From the NCBI RefSeq assembly GCF_009684715.1, contig NZ_CP016604.1, forward strand, positions 124,001 through 188,000: a stretch of DNA of 64,000 nucleotides, written 5' to 3'. Under the pieces are notes generated by a model. That model searched no databases and had not been told where the DNA came from. It worked only from the letters and a program-made list of their open reading frames with translations. The stretch comes from Otariodibacter oris (GTDB lineage Bacteria; Pseudomonadota; Gammaproteobacteria; Enterobacterales; Pasteurellaceae). Positions within the stretch are counted from its first letter, which is position 1, and every line of letters begins with the position of its first letter. A program made the translations under genes and the position numbers. Shown here in pieces: positions 1-9,192 of the stretch.

Positions 1-281
1 ATTTATTTATTATTGCAAGAGGATTAACAATAGGAGCAAAGGCAACTTCTACTTTCGGTCGGATTATTTCCGGTGGAACAGCATTGCTTTTCTTTGTTTA
101 TGTCTTCGTAAATATCGGCATGGTAAGTGGTATTCTACCTGTTGTTGGTGTTCCTTTACCATTAGTAAGTTATGGTGGAACTTCATATGTCACTCTGATG
201 GCTGCATTTGGATTAATGATGTCAGTTTATGTTCATCGAGATCAAAAAGACAAAAATAATCCATACAATCAACTAAAATAA
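1..281 (+). CDS. rodA: Rod-shape protein RodA (3' end only)
   Basis: This is the C-terminal end of a SEDS-family peptidoglycan glycosyltransferase; the gene starts before the window and is read in the frame beginning at base 3. The last ~92 residues include two hydrophobic segments and the conserved SEDS stretch [13 protein letters not shown], followed by a short charged cytoplasmic tail. RodA polymerises glycan strands in the elongasome together with PBP2. It sits directly before rlpA and dacA, the usual mrdA-mrdB(rodA)-rlpA-dacA wall-synthesis cluster, which separates it from the otherwise similar FtsW. Identification is firm; the N-terminal part cannot be judged. Confidence 0.93.
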   Translation, partial: LFIIARGLTIGAKATSTFGRIISGGTALLFFVYVFVNIGMVSGILPVVGVPLPLVSYGGTSYVTLMAAFGLMMSVYVHRDQKDKNNPYNQLK

Positions 282-327
282 TCAATACTACTGAATGTTA
301 TCATTTGGTAGCGAGATAGGAGAAATC

Positions 328-1236
328 ATGATGTTTCGTAAAATAATTGCACTATTGTTATCGACGTTAATTTTATTTAGTGTTAATACTGTTCAAGCAA
401 AAACAGAAAAAACATCCACGACAGTTACAAAAAAAGTAACTAATACAAAGAAAAAATCGGCTGTAAAAAAGGTATCGAAATCGAAGGAAAAAGCGCCTAC
501 CAAGCAAGTAGTAAATAATAAAAAAACAACCAAAAAGGCGCCAACCAAAAAAGTTGTTAAGAAAACGCCACCTAAAAAAGTTACTAAGGCAAATAAAAAG
601 ACTGCAACTAAGAAAGTCGTACCTAAAAAGAAAGTACTAGCTAAGAAAGCTACACCCAAAAAGAAAAAAACGAAAAAAACAACGGCAAGTAATGAAACGA
701 AAAAACTGTATGGTGTAAAAGGGGATAAACTTTCTTATGTTAAAGTAAATAATAAAGTTTCTAGTTATACAATTAAAGGGCAAACACATACGACGATTAA
801 TAAAGAGAATTCTCGTCAATTTAGTCAAAAGGGAATCGCAAGCTATTATGGAACAAAGTTTCATGGTAAGAAAACAGCAAATGGTGAAATTTATGATAAA
901 AATGCTTTTACCGCAGCACATAAGACATTAGCTTTAGGTTCTTATGCATTAGTGACTAATTTGAAAAATGGAAGAAAAGTAATAGTTAGAATTAATGATC
1001 GTGGTCCATTTAGTAATGGTCGAGTGATAGATCTTTCTGTTGCTGCAGCTCGTGAAATAGGTATGTTGAATGCAGGTACAGCCCAAGTAAAAATAGAGGC
1101 GTTACAGGTTGATCGCCAAGGTTATATTTCAGGAAAGGGTGTATCTACCTTAATGAATTTAGCCAAAAAAGAGGGACTTCCTTTAAAAGTAAAAGGTAAA
1201 GGGAACTACTTGGCAATTAAAGCTGACATACGATAA
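328..1236 (+). CDS. rlpA: RlpA-like septal lytic transglycosylase with lysine-rich linker
   Basis: An upstream ATG at 295 is in frame, but AGGAGA at 319-324 points to the ATG at 328 (or 331). This gives about 302 residues: a signal peptide (residues 1-24, ending VQA, with no lipobox cysteine), a roughly 100-residue Lys/Thr/Val/Pro-rich stretch of KKxxPKK-type repeats, and a C-terminal double-psi beta-barrel from about residue 169. The barrel keeps the His (H198, in AAHKTL) and Asp (D224, in NDRGPF) expected for RlpA, which cleaves glycan strands lacking stem peptides. No SPOR domain follows, unlike E. coli RlpA. Family and context are clear; enzyme activity is inferred from the retained residues. 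The linker resembles a histone H1 tail. Confidence 0.88.
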   Translation: MMFRKIIALLLSTLILFSVNTVQAKTEKTSTTVTKKVTNTKKKSAVKKVSKSKEKAPTKQVVNNKKTTKKAPTKKVVKKTPPKKVTKANKKTATKKVVPKKKVLAKKATPKKKKTKKTTASNETKKLYGVKGDKLSYVKVNNKVSSYTIKGQTHTTINKENSRQFSQKGIASYYGTKFHGKKTANGEIYDKNAFTAAHKTLALGSYALVTNLKNGRKVIVRINDRGPFSNGRVIDLSVAAAREIGMLNAGTAQVKIEALQVDRQGYISGKGVSTLMNLAKKEGLPLKVKGKGNYLAIKADIR

Positions 1237-1262
1237 ACCATCACAATACTACGGGAAAAATT

Positions 1263-2435
1263 ATGTTAAAAACTCAATTAATTAAATCAACAATTTTATC
1301 CACCCTGATTTTTTCAGGGTTAAGCTATGCAGAAACATCTTTTGATCTTGCAGCTCCTCAAATTAATGCTCAAACCTACATTTTAATGGATTATAACTCG
1401 GGGGCTGTATTAGCAAGTTTAAATCCTGATCAACGTCAATATCCAGCAAGTTTAACAAAAATGATGACAAGTTATGTCATTGGTACTGCTTTGAAATCTG
1501 GTCAAATTAAGAATAGTGATCTTGTTACTATTACTGATAGTTCGTGGGGAAAAAATTTCCCTGGATCATCTAAAATGTTTTTAAATCTAAATCAAAAGGT
1601 TTCTGTCGCAGATCTTAATAGAGGTATTATTGTTGTCTCAGGTAATGATGCATCAGTAGCTCTTGCGGAATATATTTCAGGTTCCCAACAAACCTTTATT
1701 GATACAATGAATAAATATGTACAAGAATTTGGTTTGCAAAATACCAATTTTGCTACAGTACATGGATTGGATGATCCTAATCAATACTCATCAGCAAGAG
1801 ATATTGCAATTATTGGTAGTCATATTATTCGTGATTTACCAGAAGAGTATAAAATATATGCTGAAAAAGATTTTACATTCAATAATATTAAGCAGCCAAA
1901 CCGTAATGGATTGTTATGGGATAAAACAATGAATGTGGATGGCATGAAGACTGGTCATACTGATAAAGCTGGTTATAACTTAGTTGCTTCTGCTTATAAC
2001 ACTAATACTCGGCTTATTTCAGTAGTAATGGGAGTTGAAACTCTTAAAGGTAGAGAAGCAGAAAGTAAAAAACTTTTACAATGGGGATTTGCAAACTTTG
2101 AAACAGTAAAATCACTTTCAGCTGGACAAAATGTGTCGGAACAAACTATCTATTATGGGGACCTTAATAAGGTTGAATTAGGTACACTTAAGGATAGTTT
2201 CATTACTGTGCCAAAAGGTAAAACTGGAGAGTTAAAAGCTCGTTATGAATTAGATAAGAAGAATCTAGAAGCACCATTAGTAAAAGGTCAAGTTGTCGGT
2301 AAAATTATTTATCAATTAAATGACAAACCTATTGCAAGTATTGATTTACAAGTTATGCAAGATGTTGCCGAAGCTGGAATGTTTGGAAAAGCGTGGGATT
2401 GGGTTATATTAACGATTAAAGGACTATTCAATTAA
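1263..2435 (+). CDS. dacA: D-alanyl-D-alanine carboxypeptidase (PBP5/6 type)
   Basis: This low-molecular-weight penicillin-binding protein trims the terminal D-Ala from peptidoglycan pentapeptides in the periplasm. The three active-site motifs are visible: SLTK (Ser63-Lys66), SGN (126-128) and KTG (229-231). A signal peptide occupies residues 1-23, ending SYA. The last ~20 residues form an amphipathic membrane-anchoring helix, as in PBP5. The length of 390 residues is normal for the family. It follows rlpA by 26 bases, so the two are probably cotranscribed. DacA, DacC and DacD paralogues cannot be separated by sequence alone, but the position next to rodA-rlpA fits dacA. Confidence 0.95.
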   Translation: MLKTQLIKSTILSTLIFSGLSYAETSFDLAAPQINAQTYILMDYNSGAVLASLNPDQRQYPASLTKMMTSYVIGTALKSGQIKNSDLVTITDSSWGKNFPGSSKMFLNLNQKVSVADLNRGIIVVSGNDASVALAEYISGSQQTFIDTMNKYVQEFGLQNTNFATVHGLDDPNQYSSARDIAIIGSHIIRDLPEEYKIYAEKDFTFNNIKQPNRNGLLWDKTMNVDGMKTGHTDKAGYNLVASAYNTNTRLISVVMGVETLKGREAESKKLLQWGFANFETVKSLSAGQNVSEQTIYYGDLNKVELGTLKDSFITVPKGKTGELKARYELDKKNLEAPLVKGQVVGKIIYQLNDKPIASIDLQVMQDVAEAGMFGKAWDWVILTIKGLFN

Positions 2436-2507
2436 ACTAATTCGCTATTTGAGTAAAAAACTTGTAATTTTAAAAATAGTCCCCATATCTTGTCGCTATA
2501 AGCACTA

Positions 2508-2540
2508 GAGCAGTAATCATTATCAAAATAATTACTGCTC
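2508..2540 (+). terminator. Hairpin between dacA and ybeD
   Basis: Perfect 10-bp inverted repeat GAGCAGTAAT / ATTACTGCTC with a 13-base loop. It is followed only by ATTATATTTA, not a clean T run, so it may be a weak terminator or a processing hairpin. Confidence 0.45.
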
Positions 2541-2560
2541 ATTATATTTATGAGGAAAAT

Positions 2561-2857
2561 ATGAACAATAAAACAGTAAATTTATCTCAAGTTCCAGCAG
2601 CGTCTCTAAGAGAGCTTTTGTCTTTCCCATGTTCTTTTACTTTTAAAGTTGTCGGTGCTAAACGTGAAGGTCTGATTGAAGATGTTGTGAATGAAGTACA
2701 AAAGGTGGTTAAAGGTGATTATTCACCAACTCTTAAAGAGAGTGGCAAAGGATCTTATCACTCTGTTTCTATTACACTTCAACCAGATAATATTGAACAG
2801 GTTGAAGCACTTTATACAAATTTAGCAAAAATTGAAGGAGTAAGAATGGTATTGTAA
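2561..2857 (+). CDS. ybeD: YbeD family protein (DUF493)
   Basis: A 98-residue protein of the YbeD/DUF493 family, small ferredoxin-like folds resembling regulatory domains; the biochemical role is unknown. It lies between dacA and lipB, exactly where ybeD lies in enterobacteria, and this synteny together with the size and the N-terminal LREL.SFPCSFTFKVVG region supports the call. The ribosome site GAGGAA is 5 bases from the ATG. A role connected with lipoate biosynthesis has been suspected from the neighbourhood but nothing in the sequence proves it. Confidence 0.88.
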   Translation: MNNKTVNLSQVPAASLRELLSFPCSFTFKVVGAKREGLIEDVVNEVQKVVKGDYSPTLKESGKGSYHSVSITLQPDNIEQVEALYTNLAKIEGVRMVL

Positions 2858-2880
2858 CCTTTTCTTATTTCCAACTTAAT

Positions 2881-2902
2881 AAGGGTGTATTTATACACCC
2901 TT
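2881..2902 (+). terminator. Terminator-like hairpin after ybeD
   Basis: Perfect 9-bp stem AAGGGTGTA / TACACCCTT with a TTTA loop, followed by CTCT rather than a T run. It lies 20 bases before lipB, so some read-through is likely. Confidence 0.5.
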
Positions 2903-2921
2903 CTCTAATACGGTAAATAAT

Positions 2922-3584
2922 ATGGCATCTTCAACATTGATTATTCGCCAACTTGGTATTCAAGACTATCAAGAAATATGGCATAAAATGCAAGATTTTA
3001 CAGATACAAGAACAGAAGAAACTCCAGATGAGATTTGGTTAGTACAGCATCCTTCTGTTTTTACACAAGGATCCGCGGGTAAGCCAGAACATTTACTTAA
3101 TCCAACACAAATTCCAGTAGTACATACAGACAGAGGTGGACAGATTACTTATCATGGTATTGGACAGCAAGTAATGTATGTTTTGATTGATATTAAACGT
3201 CATAAAACCAATGGACATGAATTAAATGTACGCCAGTTAGTTACCGCATTAGAGCAGTGTGTTGTTAAAACCCTTGCAGACTACAATATTGAATCTTATC
3301 CAAAACCTGATGCTCCAGGTGTTTATGTTGATAAAAAGAAAATTTGTTCTTTAGGACTTAAAATTCGTAAAGGACGTTCTTTCCATGGATTAGCACTTAA
3401 CATTAATATGGATTTGACACCATTTCGTAACATTAACCCGTGTGGTTATGCTGGATTAGAAATGTGTCAAGTTGCTGATTTTATCTCACAAGATGAAGCA
3501 ACCTGTGAGAAAATAGCCCCTAAATTGGTTCATTACTTTACTTCTATTCTCGGGTATAATGAGCAACAAATTATTAACAAATAG
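2922..3584 (+). CDS. lipB: Lipoyl(octanoyl) transferase
   Basis: LipB moves an octanoyl group from acyl carrier protein onto lipoyl domains of 2-oxoacid dehydrogenases and the glycine cleavage H protein. The signature [12 protein letters not shown] is present, as are the catalytic Cys174 (in [10 protein letters not shown]) and the Lys147 (in SLGLKI) that form the acyl-transfer pair. At 220 residues it is the usual length. It is followed after 9 bases by lipA, which inserts sulfur into the octanoyl group, so the two steps of endogenous lipoylation are encoded together. Confidence 0.97.
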   Translation: MASSTLIIRQLGIQDYQEIWHKMQDFTDTRTEETPDEIWLVQHPSVFTQGSAGKPEHLLNPTQIPVVHTDRGGQITYHGIGQQVMYVLIDIKRHKTNGHELNVRQLVTALEQCVVKTLADYNIESYPKPDAPGVYVDKKKICSLGLKIRKGRSFHGLALNINMDLTPFRNINPCGYAGLEMCQVADFISQDEATCEKIAPKLVHYFTSILGYNEQQIINK

Positions 3585-3593
3585 GAGTACGAA

Positions 3594-4556
3594 ATGGGTA
3601 CACCATTTAAAATGGAGCGAGGTGTCAAATATCGTGATGCTGCAAAAACCTCCATTATCCCAGTAAAAAATATCGATCCTGACCAAGAATTACTGAAAAA
3701 ACCTTCATGGATGAAGATAAAACTACCTAAAAATTTAGATCGTGTTCAAAGTATTAAAACAGGTATGCGTCGTCACGGGTTACACTCCGTATGTGAAGAG
3801 GCATCTTGCCCAAATTTACATGAATGTTTTAACCATGGTACTGCAACATTTATGATTATGGGGGCGATTTGTACTCGCCGTTGTCCTTTCTGTGATGTTG
3901 CTCATGGTAAACCACTTCCATTAGATGTAGATGAACCGAAAAAACTAGCAGAAACTATTCAAGACATGAAATTAAAATATGTGGTAATTACATCTGTTGA
4001 CCGTGATGATTTACCCGATCGTGGTGCGGCTCACTTTGCTGCCTGTGTAAAGGAAATTAGAGCAGTTAATCCTGGTATTAAAATTGAAATTCTTGTACCA
4101 GATTTCCGTGGACGTATTGAACAAGCGATTGAAATTTTAAAAGAAAATCCACCCGATGTATTCAATCACAATTTAGAGAATGTACCACGTTTATACCATG
4201 ACATTCGCCCTGGTGCGAACTACGAGTGGTCACTTAAATTGTTAAAAGCATTTAAAGCTGAATTCCCAGATATTCCAACAAAATCAGGAATTATGGTGGG
4301 GCTCGGTGAAACTAATGAAGAAATCTTAGAGGTAATGCAAGATCTAAGAGATAATGGTGTCACCATGCTGACTCTTGGACAATATTTACAACCAAGTCGC
4401 CACCATTTACCAGTTGCTCGTTACGTTCACCCAACAGAATTTGACATGTTCCGTGAAAAAGCAAATGATATGGGCTTTGAACATGCAGCTTGTGGACCTT
4501 TCGTTCGCTCATCTTATCATGCTGATCTTCAAGCAAGCGGTCAGTTAGTGAAATAA
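3594..4556 (+). CDS. lipA: Lipoyl synthase
   Basis: Radical-SAM enzyme that inserts two sulfur atoms into protein-bound octanoyl groups to give the lipoyl cofactor. Both iron-sulfur cluster motifs are visible: the auxiliary cluster cysteines in [12 protein letters not shown] and the radical-SAM motif CTRRCPFC. Near the C-terminus FVRSSYHA carries the serine known to ligate the auxiliary cluster. The 320-residue length is typical. It is cotranscribed with lipB, with a GGAG ribosome site just upstream, and is followed by an intrinsic terminator. Confidence 0.98.
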   Translation: MGTPFKMERGVKYRDAAKTSIIPVKNIDPDQELLKKPSWMKIKLPKNLDRVQSIKTGMRRHGLHSVCEEASCPNLHECFNHGTATFMIMGAICTRRCPFCDVAHGKPLPLDVDEPKKLAETIQDMKLKYVVITSVDRDDLPDRGAAHFAACVKEIRAVNPGIKIEILVPDFRGRIEQAIEILKENPPDVFNHNLENVPRLYHDIRPGANYEWSLKLLKAFKAEFPDIPTKSGIMVGLGETNEEILEVMQDLRDNGVTMLTLGQYLQPSRHHLPVARYVHPTEFDMFREKANDMGFEHAACGPFVRSSYHADLQASGQLVK

Positions 4557-4568
4557 TTTTACAAAAAT

Positions 4569-4592
4569 AAAGCTCTACGGAGCTTTGTTTTT
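4569..4592 (+). terminator. Intrinsic terminator of lipBA
   Basis: Stem AAAGCTC / GAGCTTT with a TACG tetraloop followed by GTTTTTT, 12 bases after the lipA stop. Confidence 0.8.
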
Positions 4593-4691
4593 TCCTTTCT
4601 TTTTTCTACATAAACTCCACCTCTAACCCATAGATTTTCAAAGAAAGTTGTAGTAAGGTTCTGTTGGATTTTATAAAACAATATTAAGACT

Positions 4692-5720
4692 ATGCTAAAA
4701 AAACTTTTTATCTTATTCATGTTACTTGTGGTCATTGCAATTGGGGGTGGGATATATGCTTACCAACAGTTAGAAGCTTTAGCTCATCAAAAAATCACCA
4801 CCACACCAGAACAATTTTTGATTGTGGAAAGAGGGACATCGAGCCAAAAACTAGCACAATTACTTGAAGAACAGGGGATTGCTAAAAACACCAAATTCCT
4901 ACCTTATTTGATTCGTTTACATCCAGAATTCAGTAATTTTAAAGCGGGCGTTTACTCACTTGATGGCGTTGAAACCATTGAGGGATTATTGCAACACCTC
5001 AATGAAGGAAAAGAAGTCCAGCTCAATGTGCAATTTATTGAAGGGAAAGATTTCAAAAATTGGCGAGAGCAATTATCGAATGCTAAATATTTAAATCAAA
5101 CATTGGCAGATAAATCTGAGTCAGAAATTGCGGAGTTACTGGGTATTCCACATCAAAAACTGGAAGGCTGGTTTGCGCCCGATACTTATAGTTATGTTCC
5201 CCATTCTGATGATATAGAGGTGCTTAAACGAGCATACCAAAAACAGCAACAAAACTTGGATGAAGCATGGCAAAATAGAGCGGAGAACTTACCGCTTGCC
5301 AACCCTTATGAAATGTTGATCCTTGCATCTATTGTTGAGAAAGAAACAGGGATAGCGAGTGAACGCCCACAAGTTGCCTCGGTGTTTATCAATCGATTAC
5401 GAGAAAAATGGAAATTACAAACAGACCCAACGGTTATCTACGGAATGGGCGATCGTTACAATGGCAATATCCGCAAGAAAGACTTACTTGAGCCAACACC
5501 GTATAATACTTATGTGATTGATGGCTTACCGCCAACACCGATTGCCATGCCAAGTAAAGCGGCAATTCAAGCAGTTTCTCAGCCTGATACAACACCCTAT
5601 TTTTACTTCGTAGCAGATGGAACGGGCGGGCATAAATTCAGTAAAACGAATGCAGAGCATGAGCGTGCAGTTCGTAATTGGATACAAATTGAAAGACAAC
5701 GTAAAGCAGAGAAAAAATAA
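4692..5720 (+). CDS. mltG: Endolytic transglycosylase MltG (YceG)
   Basis: Inner-membrane lytic transglycosylase that cuts nascent glycan strands and so sets their length. One N-terminal membrane segment (about residues 4-24) is followed by a LysM-like region and the YceG domain. The catalytic glutamate is seen as Glu218 in IVEKETG, and the family's QTDPTVIYG is present. Length is 342 residues, near the E. coli 340. The next genes are tmk and holB, the conserved yceG-tmk-holB order, which confirms the call. Confidence 0.96.
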   Translation: MLKKLFILFMLLVVIAIGGGIYAYQQLEALAHQKITTTPEQFLIVERGTSSQKLAQLLEEQGIAKNTKFLPYLIRLHPEFSNFKAGVYSLDGVETIEGLLQHLNEGKEVQLNVQFIEGKDFKNWREQLSNAKYLNQTLADKSESEIAELLGIPHQKLEGWFAPDTYSYVPHSDDIEVLKRAYQKQQQNLDEAWQNRAENLPLANPYEMLILASIVEKETGIASERPQVASVFINRLREKWKLQTDPTVIYGMGDRYNGNIRKKDLLEPTPYNTYVIDGLPPTPIAMPSKAAIQAVSQPDTTPYFYFVADGTGGHKFSKTNAEHERAVRNWIQIERQRKAEKK

Positions 5721-5753
5721 TCATCCCATACTATAAGTACGAGAAAAGCATAA

Positions 5754-6383
5754 ATGAAAGGAAAATTTATTGTTGTTGAAGGGTTAGAGGGTGCAGGCAA
5801 AAGTAATGCTGTGCGTATTGTGAGTGAAGTATTATCAGCCCATAAAATTTCTTTTATCAACACCAGAGAACCGGGCGGTACAAAAATTGCAGAAGCATTA
5901 CGCAATCTTTGGAAAGAAGGCATTGATGGTGAACATACCACCGATAAAGCAGAAGTCTTGATGATCTTCGCCGCCCGTACCCAATTAGTTGAAACTGTTA
6001 TTCAACCTGCTTTAGCTGAAGGCACTTGGGTGATTGGCGATAGACACAATATGTCTAGCCAAGCATATCAAGGTGGAGGAAGAAATTTAGCGGACTTAGT
6101 CGATCATATTGGCGAAAAAATCTTAGGCGATTTCGAGCCAGATTTTACCCTTTATCTCGACCTCGATCCTGCGATTGGATTAGAGCGAGCAAAAGGTCGT
6201 GGTGCATTGGATCGTATCGAGCAACAACATATCGACTTTTTCCACCGCACCCGTGAGCGTTATTTAGCCCTAACAAAAGATAACCCGAAAGCTGTTGTGA
6301 TCAATGCTGAACAACCTATCGAAAAAGTGTCAGCGGATATTCAACAAGCGGTCGAAAACTTTCTCACTTTTGCAAAAGTATAA
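5754..6383 (+). CDS. tmk: Thymidylate kinase
   Basis: Phosphorylates dTMP to dTDP for DNA synthesis. The P-loop is GLEGAGKS (residues 10-17), followed by the REPGGT motif that binds dTMP and the DR-containing motif [14 protein letters not shown]. Length 209 residues is standard. It lies between mltG and holB with only a few bases to holB, a conserved operon in gammaproteobacteria. A perfect uptake sequence lies inside the gene near its 3' end. Confidence 0.97.
   Translation: MKGKFIVVEGLEGAGKSNAVRIVSEVLSAHKISFINTREPGGTKIAEALRNLWKEGIDGEHTTDKAEVLMIFAARTQLVETVIQPALAEGTWVIGDRHNMSSQAYQGGGRNLADLVDHIGEKILGDFEPDFTLYLDLDPAIGLERAKGRGALDRIEQQHIDFFHRTRERYLALTKDNPKAVVINAEQPIEKVSADIQQAVENFLTFAKV
6344..6352 (+). 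repeat. DNA uptake sequence core
   Basis: Exact ACAAGCGGT inside tmk. Other exact copies on either strand in this window are listed separately; together they identify the A. pleuropneumoniae-type uptake system. Confidence 0.8.
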
Positions 6384-6386
6384 AGT

Positions 6387-7373
6387 ATGAATTTATATCC
6401 TTGGCATAATGAAATCTATCACAATATCACCCAATCTTTTTTGAATGGACGAGGTCATCACGCTCTATTATTCAAAACAGATATTGGTTTAGGTACATCC
6501 GACTTAATTTACGATTTTGCCTATTGGTTGTTATGCCAAAACAAACAAGGAAACCAACCTTGCGGACAATGTAAAAGTTGTCTTCTGTGGGAAAGCAATA
6601 ACCACCCCGATTTTCATCAGATTGAATCGATTGATGGAAAAGATATGAGTGTTGATCAGATCCGTGATTTAACCTACCAACTGCAACAATTTTCGCAACA
6701 AGGCGGTAATTCGGTTATTTATATCGCAGGGGCAGAACGTTTAACGGAATCGGCGGCAAATGCATTGTTAAAAACATTAGAAGAACCTCACGATAACGTT
6801 TATTTTCTATTAGAAGCTCCGTTACAGTCGGCAATGTTAGCGACGATTCAAAGCCGTTGCCAAACTTGGCTATTACAAGCACCAGAATTTCAGTCCGCTT
6901 ATCAGTGGCTTTCAGCACATTTTCCCGATCTTTCAGCGGAAGAATTAGAAACCGCAGTACGCCTTTGTCATAATCGTCCACTGATTTGCAAAACTTTTTT
7001 AGAATCTGACCGTTTAACGACTCGAAAAGAGTTTTTAAGAACCTTTTGGACTTTCTATAAACACCGAGACGTGTGGTTACTCCTTTCTGCTTTTGATAAA
7101 GAAATCCCTGCCATTTTGCAACAGCTAGAATGGATTGACTCATTCTTTACCGATGCACTCAAAGCGAAACTCAACATTTCAACAGGTTGGGTTAATCCAG
7201 ATCTATTCAAAGGGATTGCATTATTTAGCCAAGGATTACCTGCTCAAGCCTTATTAAAAGGACATCATATTATCCAACAAATCCAACGTGATTTACTGGA
7301 AATCAATGCGGTAAATGCAGAGTTGATGCTCGCCAATGGGTTTACTCGTCTAGTGTTAGAAGTGTTTGAATAA
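6387..7373 (+). CDS. holB: DNA polymerase III subunit delta'
   Basis: Stator subunit of the clamp loader. The N-terminal AAA+ fold has a degenerate nucleotide site (FKTDIGLGTS in place of a P-loop), as expected because delta' does not hydrolyse ATP. Four cysteines (residues 50, 59, 62, 65; CGQCKSC) form the zinc module, and the sensor-1 region reads AANALLKTLEEP, which retains the family's conserved arginine-finger neighbourhood. The length of 328 residues is normal. It follows tmk by 3 bases and is translationally linked to it. It ends convergently 19 bases from comM. Confidence 0.95.
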   Translation: MNLYPWHNEIYHNITQSFLNGRGHHALLFKTDIGLGTSDLIYDFAYWLLCQNKQGNQPCGQCKSCLLWESNNHPDFHQIESIDGKDMSVDQIRDLTYQLQQFSQQGGNSVIYIAGAERLTESAANALLKTLEEPHDNVYFLLEAPLQSAMLATIQSRCQTWLLQAPEFQSAYQWLSAHFPDLSAEELETAVRLCHNRPLICKTFLESDRLTTRKEFLRTFWTFYKHRDVWLLLSAFDKEIPAILQQLEWIDSFFTDALKAKLNISTGWVNPDLFKGIALFSQGLPAQALLKGHHIIQQIQRDLLEINAVNAELMLANGFTRLVLEVFE

Positions 7374-7392
7374 TGTTTTACATTACGGGGAA

Positions 7393-8919
7393 TTAGCCAT
7401 TTAAACGTTGTAATAACCTATCCATTGCGCGATAGCCTAATGCCTCCGCAATATGCGGTTGCTCAATATTGGCGGAGTCTGCTAAATCGGCAATGGTGCG
7501 AGACACTTTTAAAATACGATGATAGGCTCGCACAGAAAGCCCTAATTTCAATAATGCATTTTCTAAAAATAACGCATCTTTCTGATCTAATTTACAATCT
7601 TGCTCAATTTCTTTCGTGGTTAATTGTGCATTGATTTTTCCTCTGCGATTCAGCTGAATTGCCCTTGCCTTGACGACACGTTCACGAACTTGTGCTGTTG
7701 TTTCCCCTCGCTGTTCATTGTTATTTTGTAATGCCCCTTTCGGTAGTAATGGCACCTCAATCGAGAGATCAAACCGATCCAGAAAAGGACCAGAAAGTCT
7801 ATTCAAATATCGCATCACTTGTTGTGGCGAGGCACGATTGTGCGAGCCTTGATAATGTCCTGTCGGACTAGGATTCATTGCTGCAATTAATTGAAAACGT
7901 GCGGGAAATTGCACTTTAGCATTTGCCCTTGATATAATAATTTCGCCCGATTCTAAAGGTTGTCGCAACGCATCTAATACTTTCCGCTCAAATTCGGGCA
8001 ACTCATCAAGGAAAAGCACACCATTATTGGCCAAGCTTATTTCGCCAGGTTTTGGGATCGAACCGCCTCCCACTAACGCAACCATAGAGGCACTGTGATG
8101 GGGCGATCGAAAAGGACGTTTTTTCCAGTTTTGAAAATTGAGTTCATTCTGTACCAAACTGGTAATGGATGCGGTTTCAATCGCTTCTTTATCTTCCATT
8201 TCGGGAAGTAGATCTGCCAAGCGACTGGCTAGCATAGTTTTCCCCGTTCCTGGTGGACCAAGGAAAAGTAGGTTATGTTGCCCTGTGGCTGCAATCATCA
8301 ATGTCCGTTTAGCGTGTTGTTGCCCAATAATATCGGTTAAATCTCGCTGAACAAGCGGTGAGATTGTTTCATTTTTTTGCGGAAGTTGTTGGGCTATCGG
8401 TAGTTGATCTCGATTATTAAGAAAATTGACTACCTGCAATAAAGACTTAGCACAATAGCTTTGCGTATCGGAAACTAAAGCAGCTTCGGAAGTATTTTGT
8501 TGCGGAAAAATGAGTTCTCGTTTGTCTTTAATGGCAGATAATACCGCAGGAATAACACCATGAACTCCTCGTAAATGTCCTGTCAGTGATAATTCCCCCA
8601 GAAACTCAAATTGACGCAGTTTATCTGAATCAATTTGTCCCGATGCTGCTAGAATCCCAATCGCAATGGGCAAATCAAATCGCCCGCCCTCTTTGGGTAA
8701 ATCAGCAGGAGCAAGATTGATGGTGATTCGACGTGCGGGATATTCAAAATTAGCATTGAGTAACGCACTTCGCACTCGATCTTGGGCTTCTTTAACACTT
8801 TTTTCAGGTAATCCAACCAAATAGAGCCCAGGGCTACCCACGCTCATATGCACTTCGATAGTGACCAACGGGGCTTCAATCCCAATGGATGCTCGACTGT
8901 AAATAATAGCTAATGACAT
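7393..8919 (-). CDS. comM: Competence protein ComM (YifB-type helicase)
   Basis: AAA+ protein of the Mg-chelatase-like YifB/ComM family. ComM is a hexameric branch-migration helicase that extends heteroduplex during natural transformation. An N-terminal Lon-protease-like domain (residues ~1-180) precedes the AAA+ module with Walker A GPPGTGKT (about residues 220-227) and Walker B GVLFLDELPEF. At 508 residues it is full length. In H. influenzae this gene belongs to the Sxy/CRP competence regulon; a CRP-like site 65-80 bases upstream of the start agrees. The first 14 codons are duplicated at 10112-10153. Confidence 0.96.
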   Translation of the reverse strand: MSLAIIYSRASIGIEAPLVTIEVHMSVGSPGLYLVGLPEKSVKEAQDRVRSALLNANFEYPARRITINLAPADLPKEGGRFDLPIAIGILAASGQIDSDKLRQFEFLGELSLTGHLRGVHGVIPAVLSAIKDKRELIFPQQNTSEAALVSDTQSYCAKSLLQVVNFLNNRDQLPIAQQLPQKNETISPLVQRDLTDIIGQQHAKRTLMIAATGQHNLLFLGPPGTGKTMLASRLADLLPEMEDKEAIETASITSLVQNELNFQNWKKRPFRSPHHSASMVALVGGGSIPKPGEISLANNGVLFLDELPEFERKVLDALRQPLESGEIIISRANAKVQFPARFQLIAAMNPSPTGHYQGSHNRASPQQVMRYLNRLSGPFLDRFDLSIEVPLLPKGALQNNNEQRGETTAQVRERVVKARAIQLNRRGKINAQLTTKEIEQDCKLDQKDALFLENALLKLGLSVRAYHRILKVSRTIADLADSANIEQPHIAEALGYRAMDRLLQRLNG

Positions 8920-9046
8920 CTGTTCTCCTTTTGGAACAGTGTAAGCATTATTTATATTGCTTCATAATAGCGCAGTCAGATTCTTCGATCTATTTCACAA
9001 AAGTTTTACAAAAATCAAGGAAGAATTGATCTGAACGCTTGTAATA
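8878..9046. repeat. Direct repeat, copy A (comM start plus promoter)
   Basis: This stretch recurs at 10112-10276. The first 149 bases align without gaps at an offset of 1,234 bases with about nine differences by eye; the last part has a small indel. It contains codons 1-14 of comM, the comM upstream region and a degenerate uptake sequence (AACGCTTGT where copy B has ACCGCTTGT). Between the copies lies one accessory gene. Confidence 0.9.
8984..8999 (-). promoter_or_regulatory. CRP-type site upstream of comM
   Basis: On the minus strand this reads TGTGA-AATAGA-TCGAA, with the 5-6-5 CRP spacing. The second half TCGAA resembles the TCGCA half of CRP-S (Sxy-dependent) sites, while the first half is canonical. 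It is 65-80 bases before the comM ATG, and comM is a known competence-regulon member. Binding is inferred. Confidence 0.5.
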
Positions 9047-9171
9047 TATTATATATATCTAAACTTACAATACTTTAATGAATAAAAATAAGTAATTGTA
9101 AATATAATTTATATAACTTATACTGACGAATCTGAAATAGCTTATTTTTGAATATTATATGGAGGAACATT

Positions 9172-9192
9172 ATGGGCGGAGATGCAAGTTAA
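9172..9192 (+). CDS. Hexapeptide leader ORF (MGGDAS)
   Basis: A six-codon reading frame with the best ribosome site of the region (GGAGGA at 9161-9166, 5 bases before the ATG). Its TAA (9190-9192) directly abuts, and is in the same frame as, the ATG of the next gene. It is either a leader peptide that couples translation, or the original N-terminus cut off by a one-base nonsense change (AAA or CAA to TAA). I cannot decide between these from one sequence. Confidence 0.4.
   Translation: MGGDAS

Noticed and set aside
393-659. Minus-strand ORF of 88 codons within rlpA
   Set aside because: It is the antisense shadow of the lysine-rich repeat; AAA/AAG codons read backwards give Phe/Leu and no stops.
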